A DNA stretch of 64,000 bases from Sipunculus nudus (Eukaryota; Annelida; Sipuncula; Golfingiida; Sipunculidae). The stretch is taken from the NCBI GenBank assembly GCA_026874595.1, contig CM049308.1, positions 51,657,624 through 51,721,623 on the forward strand. Reading direction: 5' to 3'. The position numbers were made by a program, and so were the translations under genes. Shown in pieces: positions 56,501 to 64,000 of this stretch. Within the stretch, counting starts at the first letter, position 1. Each line of letters begins with the position of its first letter. Under the pieces are notes generated by a model that worked only from the letters and a program-made list of their open reading frames with translations, searched no databases and was not told where the DNA came from.

Positions 56501-58320
56501 AGAAAACACAGGACCATAAATCGTGAGCTTCCACGTCATGCGCGCGGGCTGAGAGTTTATAGTATAATGCAGCTGACCTTTCTCGCTTATCTTGTTAAAT
56601 GAAGCAAGGGCCACGGAGCGTTGGTGTGAATATACTAAACCTCACCCGATAGGCAAACTAATGCTGATACCCATAAAAATCGCCCAGAGTGATACATACC
56701 GCGATATATACACCAATAAATGTACCTGTGGTTTAGTATTATATATTTTAATAAAGAAATGTGATATGAACGAAGTTTATTATGTACTGCAACGTTAATC
56801 GTATACATCTGAACAAAACATTCCGCGCTTGTGTTGATTTAATAGTGACGTTTATAGCCATGGAATTCTCGAAACTAAATACATTTTTCATCCTAACACT
56901 CCAATATAAATATCTAATTGTATCCCAATAAAAAGCATTTGCGTTGATAATTTGAACACATTTATATGTGTAATTATGTGTAATAATTTATAGCTTCATA
57001 CTACAAAGAGTAATATTAAACCACCTAAGCAGATTACCTGATTGTAATGCCAAACTAAACTGACTGACGAATAAAATTTCAGTTTTAATTCCTTATTGTT
57101 TCAGTAAAACTGGTCGATACTATGATGATTATAGAATCTTCTTAAATGCTATAGGTGTAAACGCACTCATTGCAGAAACTGGAACATTATTCAGAAACTT
57201 TATAGAAAATGTTATATTACTTTGCTTTATACATTACACTATATATGTTATATTATTTTACATAAGGTCATTAAAATGCATATATATATATATATATTGT
57301 TACGACCTTACAGACATCTCTTATGTCTCAGGCATGCATGCTTTCATCTGTTAACGCCGTACAGCAAACTCATCTGGCACACAATTTGGCAATATACCAA
57401 ATGACTACAAATGATATAATATTAACTAATTTAATACATATAGAATATAGCTTTTACAAATAAATGAATATACAATGACTTACATGCAATGAAAAACAAA
57501 AGAACTGACCTGGGAATAATGTCCATGTAACATCAGTGATTTCGAATTGCATAATGAAATAACCACATGCAGAGTCCAATAAAAAGCCACTAAAAACACC
57601 AGGTTCTATGTCTTTTTTTATCATTTCACCTCAACGTGTAACAGCTCGCGATTTCTGAATGTAAAATTCACTTATGTATAGTTCTTCTCTTCTTTCAATG
57701 TTCTTTCAAATATTTCTTCATTTTACATATAAAAAACGTATACACGCCAATTAACGTATAACAGTTCATTTCTGGTCATTTATACTTTATCTTCTTGCGA
57801 CCGTCGTGGCTTCGGAGCTCAGATGGTATATAGATGCACATGGGCTCATCTTATATATAGGTTTGTCGTGCACTCATGATTATCTTTGATTCAGTATTTC
57901 AAATCATTTGTGTTCACCTGTGATTTTATTTCTTGTATAACAGGGTTTTCTTTGTTTGAATCCATGAGCATGAGGGTTCACACATGATCCGTTGTATAAG
58001 TCTTATTCGGTCATGCATGGACACAAGTTTGGATGCCTAGAACCTTTTGTTTCAGTACAGGTGGACTGTATGGTCAGCCCTTCAGGACATATATATACAA
58101 AGGATGCATGTGTACAGCCTTGTGCAGCTATATATCACTTTAGTATGATGACATGACCATGCACGATCTCCAAGTGGCATCCTGCACCAGCACAAAGTGT
58201 AGCTTCTTCAGTTCTCTCCTGGCTGTATAGCGGCTTATTTTATTTGATCCCCAGTCAGTCAGTTTAATATTTCAATAACTAAAATCCCACATATTCTTGT
58301 TAAAACATTAAAAATAATAT
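56501..58320. other. AT-rich DNA without recognised gene
   Basis: No gene or repeat family seen. A short (AT)n run lies at 57,279-57,297. Confidence 0.4.
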
Positions 58321-58325
58321 ATTGT

Positions 58326-58328
<3 letters not shown>

Positions 58329-58370
<42 letters not shown>

Positions 58371-58394
58371 GTGAGAGAGAGAGAGAGAGAGAGA
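58329..58394. repeat. (TA)n followed by (GA)n
   Basis: TA run of about 38 bp, then GAGAGA run of about 23 bp. Confidence 0.95.
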
Positions 58395-59639
58395 GTAAGA
58401 GATATGAGAAACATAAAGATATATTTTAAGACTTGTAAGTGTATAATTGCATCGCAGATAATGACCAGCAGGATGTTGATGGGGTTAATGTTTGAAATTA
58501 GGAGGATGTGATTGAATCTGGCGAATAAACGCATGCATGATTAAATTTGACTATGCATGAATGGCTTAGATATGTATCATCTTACCATGTATAAAAAAAA
58601 CTGGCTTTCTCGGTTTTCAATAACTGTTTAACTAATATGACAAAAGCAGATGTATAAAATTATGTATATAATTATTTATACTGCAACATAGATAATTAGG
58701 CAGGTCAGGGCCAAATAAACCTTTTTATAACCAGAATATACTAGCTGTCCCTTTAAAATACAATCTCCATTCTGTGTTCAAAATCAACTATGTGTGATAA
58801 ATGTAGAAAATAATTGCACATATATACATGTAGTTGCGTGTTAAGAAGTGTGGTAGATTTATATGACTTCCGTCTTGTATCTTAACACTTTTGTCACTAC
58901 ATGTACATTTGAAAAGAAAAGAAAAAGGCGGCATATATCACTGAGCTATAGTATAAACCACTGGAAGCAACAAGCGGCATATCCACACGTACACACAAAC
59001 ACCAAACAGACGTATACATGAGGGTGTGGTGTGGAAATATAATTCGGATGTTAGGTAGAATTTTATAAGACACCCCACTCGGTATTCACGACCCAGACAG
59101 GCAAATTTAATTTTCCTTCTTAATTTGATCGTCAATGGTAACGTGAATGCCAATAAGTATTCTGATTTCATAAAACAATTAAAACATGCTGAATATATAA
59201 TATAAAACTGCACATAGTTATAGATCTGCTTTATCCATTCATATTAAATGGGGTTATACGGGAAATTTAATACACGTCTGTTCAGTAAAAAGGAATTAGT
59301 AGGAATATAAATACAGATGCAATGGTCGATTGACACCTGAAATTTTCTATAATTTTACTATCTAATGTTAATAACATTGCTGTTTCTCAGTTGGTTTTAA
59401 ATACAATCAGAAGAATTTAAAATTAGTTACTGGAGTTTTAATCGAATGAATCACGTTATGATTTAAAATAATTCAAATAAATATACAGTTATCGTTGCAA
59501 CTTGCAAGACATTCATGGGTACATGTATACCAAATTTTATGCACTTATTTACGAGAAACTAAATGGACATAAGTTGGTCAATAAACGTTGGCGTATGTTT
59601 CAGACACGTTTTACAGAACTATCTAATTAGTATCATCAA
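58395..59639. other. AT-rich DNA without recognised gene
   Basis: Nothing recognised on either strand. Confidence 0.4.
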
Positions 59640-60130
59640 CGTAGCAGACGAGAAAGATCAGTAGATACCGGAAACCAGTCGCAGCGGTGGCATGGAAAAC
59701 AAAGATCGCATGTGGTAACGGAACGTAGTGAAAACAGGGATGACTTTCCGGGGTCATGTAAGGTGACTTTGGCGTGGCGTTTTAACAACAGTCAAGTAAT
59801 ATTAGCTCTCTGGGCGCGAAAGGGGCACAGGTGTAGGCCCTATTGAGTATCAGCGTTTCGGAGGTCTGTGTTTACCGGGTACCTGGTCGTTCCGTAACCG
59901 ACTCCAGTTTGTGTCTGCGCGCGAGATGCCGCAGTGTTCTTGTACCCTGCACTTCATTTAAACACGTTCGAGGGTTTTAAAATAATGAAACCTTAACCAG
60001 CCGCGCGGGCACCCAGAACACGGGGCCGCGGGCTAATTGTTACAAACTCCATCGCGACAGCTAATGATTCGACAGATATACGTTTCTGTGTAAATACCCG
60101 ACTCTTCATTTGAAACCGGATTGTTTCTCG
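59640..60130. promoter_or_regulatory. Candidate conserved block
   Basis: Non-repetitive, G+C-richer DNA with AAAACAAAGATCG (near 59,697), GGGGTCATGTAAGGTGACTT, CTTCATTTAAACACG and GGCTAATTGTTACAAACTCC with GACAGCTAATGATTCG (60,031-60,074). No family-like coding frame. Role inferred from composition and motifs. Confidence 0.3.
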
Positions 60131-61899
60131 AGATTTTCAACATTGCCCTGTGATGTTTCAAACTATAGCACTGTTGTAACACCCATCGTGTAAATAAGGT
60201 TTCATTTGATGTTTTTGTTGGTATAGGGACAACCAGACAGGTATTTATGTTAAGGCGCGAAGGTAATTAGAGTTTTGGGCACGTGACACAAGACCACAGG
60301 AAAATTAGTATAGCTCGGGGCCTTCTGAAGACTTTTGGTCGGCGCGGTGGGTCTGACTTTGATGCTGATACTGTTGTAACTTATGAGTTTATAATCACCA
60401 GCTTGCTCGTTTTCATATTAAACATAATCTTTGGAGCATATAACATGAGAAGCTCTATAGCTGTCAAAGCACGTATATACATGTCTTTCTGTTTGCACAT
60501 CATATCAGGCGATGTTCAGTTTTCTGAAAGATCGCGAGCTATCTAGGTGATATATTTCACTAAGACTTCGGTGAAAAACTGATAGCCAAGAAGCCTTATT
60601 TGCTTACGAAATTTCTTAATTTCATTTCTTCGGAAGGCAGCACATATAACGGTGCATGCATGCATATGTAGCTGCTCGAAGAGAGTATACTTTCTTTGGC
60701 TTAACTGGCTTGGCATATGTCGCTTATATAAATGTCGAGGTTTGAGTGAGATATATTTTATCAGCATTACCGGTATGCATGTAGGGCGTTTTGTCTCTCC
60801 GACATTCTGCATGTGTATTTTTTATATATATCGGCTTTGATGTATACAAAGCGTATAGCGTGGCTCTTGCGATCAATTAACGTTACATACTGAAAATTGA
60901 CAGTATACAGCATGCATAAAAAAATTCCTGTACCATGCACACATGCAGTAAACGTGCATGGCATATAAAGAAGCAATGCTTTCTTAATTAGGCAATGTAC
61001 ACAAACAAAAATAATAAATAAAATTGTTCCTATATATATAGGCTCGACCGAGCTTTGTTTATACCACAGGTCTCATGCTTTATTTTACATCCCAACATTT
61101 AAATTTAATGTATACGATGAATAATGTTAAAACCTATAATAATATAAAGGATGTGCTTGATGATAATGAGAAAATTAATATCGTCATAGACTATGAGTAT
61201 TTAATAGTGTTATTCCTTTATTAACAATAACATAGCGAGTCCATGGCTTCAAATGCTTGAGGCCTTATAATACATGCATTATTATATATCTGTAGTATAC
61301 ATGTTCATACATGATCACACTATTTAAGCATTGCCAAAAAGAGTCACCCATGCAAAATGATGTTTCTTTCGGCTTAACTACAATTACCTTTCAATACGTT
61401 TCCCCTTGTGGTTATACTCCTGCATGCATGTAAAGAACTGCAAATAAGCATGCACCGGAAGCGATCATTGCATGGCCAAAAACATTAACATAGCGCCCAC
61501 GCCAACTGGTGACCGTACCGCAAAACTTTACATGTCAAGATTTAACAAACTTCAAACTGGTTTTTCTTCCTTTTTTATGTTTATTTTCCTTTATTGGGGG
61601 TTGCAATCATGAGCAAAATCGGACTGCTATATATGCAAACAGACGCTTATTAATTACATGTTTATTCACACACAGAATCATAATAACGTATAAGAATGGG
61701 GAATTCGAGATAGCATGTCCGTGGTTTTGAAAGAAAACTTTTGTATAATCAGCCAAAATGAGCGAAAAGCGTAAGATAATATACAAATTATTCAGTATTA
61801 TTAGGTAGCTTTAACAAAAATAATAAGTAAGGAATGAAGGAAATTTTAAAGATAAAAGCGAAGAAAATTAATTCCACAATTTAAATTTTAAGAATGTAG
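60131..61899. other. Intergenic DNA without recognised gene
   Basis: TGCATGCATGCAT words recur (60,655 and elsewhere). No gene, terminal repeat or tandem unit recognised. Confidence 0.35.
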
Positions 61900-62230
61900 T
61901 ATAATTACATAAATTTGCCGGACCAGTCAGAGTGAATGTTTGCTGAAGGTGGCGTGTAACATGAGGAATGTCTCAGGTGATGTGTCAGAACTGTTACCTG
62001 TAATTCAATTACCTTTAGATGTCTTGATAATCCGGCTTTGATATTAATATGATGTGATGAGTTGCAGCTCGGGTAATTAAGATTATAAGAAAACCAGAAT
62101 AGGAGGCAAGAGCATGATATCAGTGACTTTGATTCATGTTACGTCGTCATCTGTTCTCTCGGGGAGAACCAAAGCAGCCATGATCACATTACGTATCTGC
62201 ACGGCAGAGTTAACCCTCCAGTAAATCCAC
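61900..62230. promoter_or_regulatory. Candidate homeodomain-rich regulatory element
   Basis: TAATTCAATTA (62001-62011) is a TAAT-N3-ATTA arrangement, as bound by paired-class homeodomain dimers. Nearby are GATAATCCGG (TAATCC, Otx/bicoid-type, near 62,026), GGGTAATTAAG (near 62,071), TACCTTTAGATG and TGACTTTGATTCATG. Non-repetitive, with no open frame of note. Function inferred. Confidence 0.35.
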
Positions 62231-62439
62231 CTGTTATTTCACTTTCATAACTGAATATAGTTTCATCTTCACCGGTGTAAGGTTTAATCTGTTACAACCA
62301 TAGGATATCAAAAGCTGAAAGTGATCCATGTCCAAAACTTCCATTATAATCAATTTTTTATTTGTCGGTATAAAAAGATTACAAAGATGTATAAAAAAGA
62401 AAAACACACGAGTCAATATTTATTGGTATAGAACATGTA

Positions 62440-62453
62440 TATATATATATATT

Positions 62454-62484
<31 letters not shown>

Positions 62485-62763
62485 CGCTGATATTTTTGTA
62501 TATATCCGTGGTAAATATGTTGGTTAAAGGTATATAGCGGATCCATATACTGCTGCTATAGATGTATACTAATATATGGAAGAGAATATCCATGGATACT
62601 ATATATTGCTTGTCTCCCGAAATTGACCACATGCATGCAAGCATCGGTATATTGAGTTGTGTTACAGGCATGAAATGTAACAAAATGTTATCCTGCTGCA
62701 GACAGTTAGTGAAGTTTGTTGTAAAATGATCCATTTATTATCAGTTTCAGTAATTAATATATG

Positions 62764-62837
<74 letters not shown>

Positions 62838-62851
62838 TATATGTATGTATG

Positions 62852-62899
<48 letters not shown>
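62440..62899. repeat. (TA)n microsatellites
   Basis: Runs at about 62,438-62,485 and 62,755-62,899, the second interrupted by TTTA, TACACA and (TATG) steps. Confidence 0.95.
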
Positions 62900-62902
<3 letters not shown>

Positions 62903-63491
62903 CTACAATGACTCTAACATTATGTGAGTATCATAGCATTAATCAGTTACATGTTATATCATATAGATATGTATATACGCCAAACAAAAGACAAGAATAT
63001 ATAGATATAAATTTACTGACATCTTTCAAGTCAATAAATTAAAATATCCGTATGCTAGTTTGTAAAAACATTAACCGAATTTAATATAGAGTGCATGGGT
63101 CCCTGAATACGTTACATAGTGTATGAATGGTATTCTGTAAATGCTTTAGAAGTATAAAAGGACATTTATAAATATTATATGTAAGTACAAAGGACATTTA
63201 AATATAATACAATATAAAATGTAAGCACATGAAATTACGGAGAATGTATTAATTAAAATCGTGTTGCTGTATACGGATTTCCATGAGGTTTCATCAGTGC
63301 AGAGATCGATGTTCATTTCTTATAGCTGCATATAACTGAAGCAAAATTATTTAAGGTGACCTAATTGGAAGAAACGGAAATTATTAATGCATGTGCGTCT
63401 TGTTTGGTCGTACAAAAAATGACAAGGAAATATAATATATAGGAGAATTGGGGTTATTGTCCCTTTTCTCTATAATACCATATAACAGTGC

Positions 63492-63498
<7 letters not shown>
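62900..63498. other. AT-rich DNA, nothing recognised
   Basis: AGGACATTTATAAATATTAT-like sequence occurs twice in direct order near 63,160 and 63,190. No gene seen. Confidence 0.4.

Positions 63499-63566
<68 letters not shown>
63499..63566. repeat. (TA)n microsatellite
   Basis: Pure TA run of about 68 bp. Confidence 0.95.
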
Positions 63567-63567
<1 letters not shown>

Positions 63568-64000
63568 GGGCAAGGCTGAAGAGTGACGAAGTTTAGAAGT
63601 TTAGATAACTTATTAATTTCACACTGGTACACGCTTTCTTTCGAAGCGCTCCAGCTTCTCGTAAGGTGGTTTAAATACGAAGAATCAATTAACCAAAACA
63701 TTCATACAGATTCGGAACCGATAAAAGTCAGACTCTTATTGTATAGCCCACACGGACAAGAGCTTTAACACGAACATACCTCGGTATATTACAACGTGTA
63801 TATATCAGTGTGATATTATTTAAGGATATTATTTATCTAAGTTTTATCCAATGCAGATAACACTCTTTAATATACTTCGGTGTATCGATGTGTCGGTACG
63901 ATAAGAAAGGTCATTAATTCGAAAAACAAATAAGGCCGAAATGACCTTTGTATATTCCGGACTATGGCGCGAAAACATGATTTCAAGCACTTTGAAGGTC
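63567..64000. other. Unassigned DNA at the window end
   Basis: No gene recognised. The short plus frame at 63583-63768 has no family motif. Confidence 0.4.

Overview
The window looks like nuclear, intergenic or intronic DNA from an invertebrate animal. It has no bacterial gene organisation. Intact open frames are short, G+C is low (about one third by eye), and long (TA)n runs, minisatellites and animal-type transposable elements are frequent. The combination of tRNA-like SINE pieces, a Gmr1-like Ty3/gypsy element and dispersed repeats rich in GGTCAAGGTCA fits a lophotrochozoan, probably a mollusc. That placement is an inference from repeat style, not from a marker gene. I found no complete host protein-coding gene, rRNA gene or intact tRNA gene.

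Layout. At 1.7-4.4 kb a 40-bp minisatellite is split by a 2,053-bp hAT-like element with 12-bp terminal inverted repeats and a perfect 8-bp target duplication. A dispersed repeat, here called family A, occurs at 0.5, 1.0, 6.1-7.4, 10.0, 12.3-12.5, 37.6-39.7 and 53.8-55.1 kb. It has a defined hairpin 5' end, a defined 3' end and internal tandem blocks; in two copies these blocks carry AGGTCA triplets. A 509-bp Harbinger-like MITE lies at 10.2 kb. Two more minisatellites lie at 16.5-18.3 kb (38 bp) and 19.6-20.3 kb (about 28 bp, pyrimidine-rich).

The most complex region is 34.3-45.7 kb. A 37-38-bp minisatellite is interrupted by about 7.3 kb holding a retroelement-like 3' tail, a complete minus-strand family A copy, and a decayed Ty3/gypsy retrotransposon. 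In the retrotransposon the integrase lies upstream of reverse transcriptase, the Gmr1-type order. Its RNase H frame runs directly into the minisatellite, which suggests either microhomology joining or that the array arose inside the element.

Between repeats lie blocks of less AT-rich, apparently single-copy DNA (8.2-8.9, 18.8-19.2, 25.4-26.3, 28.0-28.5, 51.4-52.1, 53.3-53.6, 56.3-56.5, 59.6-60.1 and 61.9-62.2 kb). They carry clustered transcription-factor-like motifs, several as perfect palindromes. They are candidates for conserved regulatory elements of a developmental gene outside the window. A few short open segments (8.4, 27.3, 33.4 and 49.8 kb) could be exons but none is recognisable.
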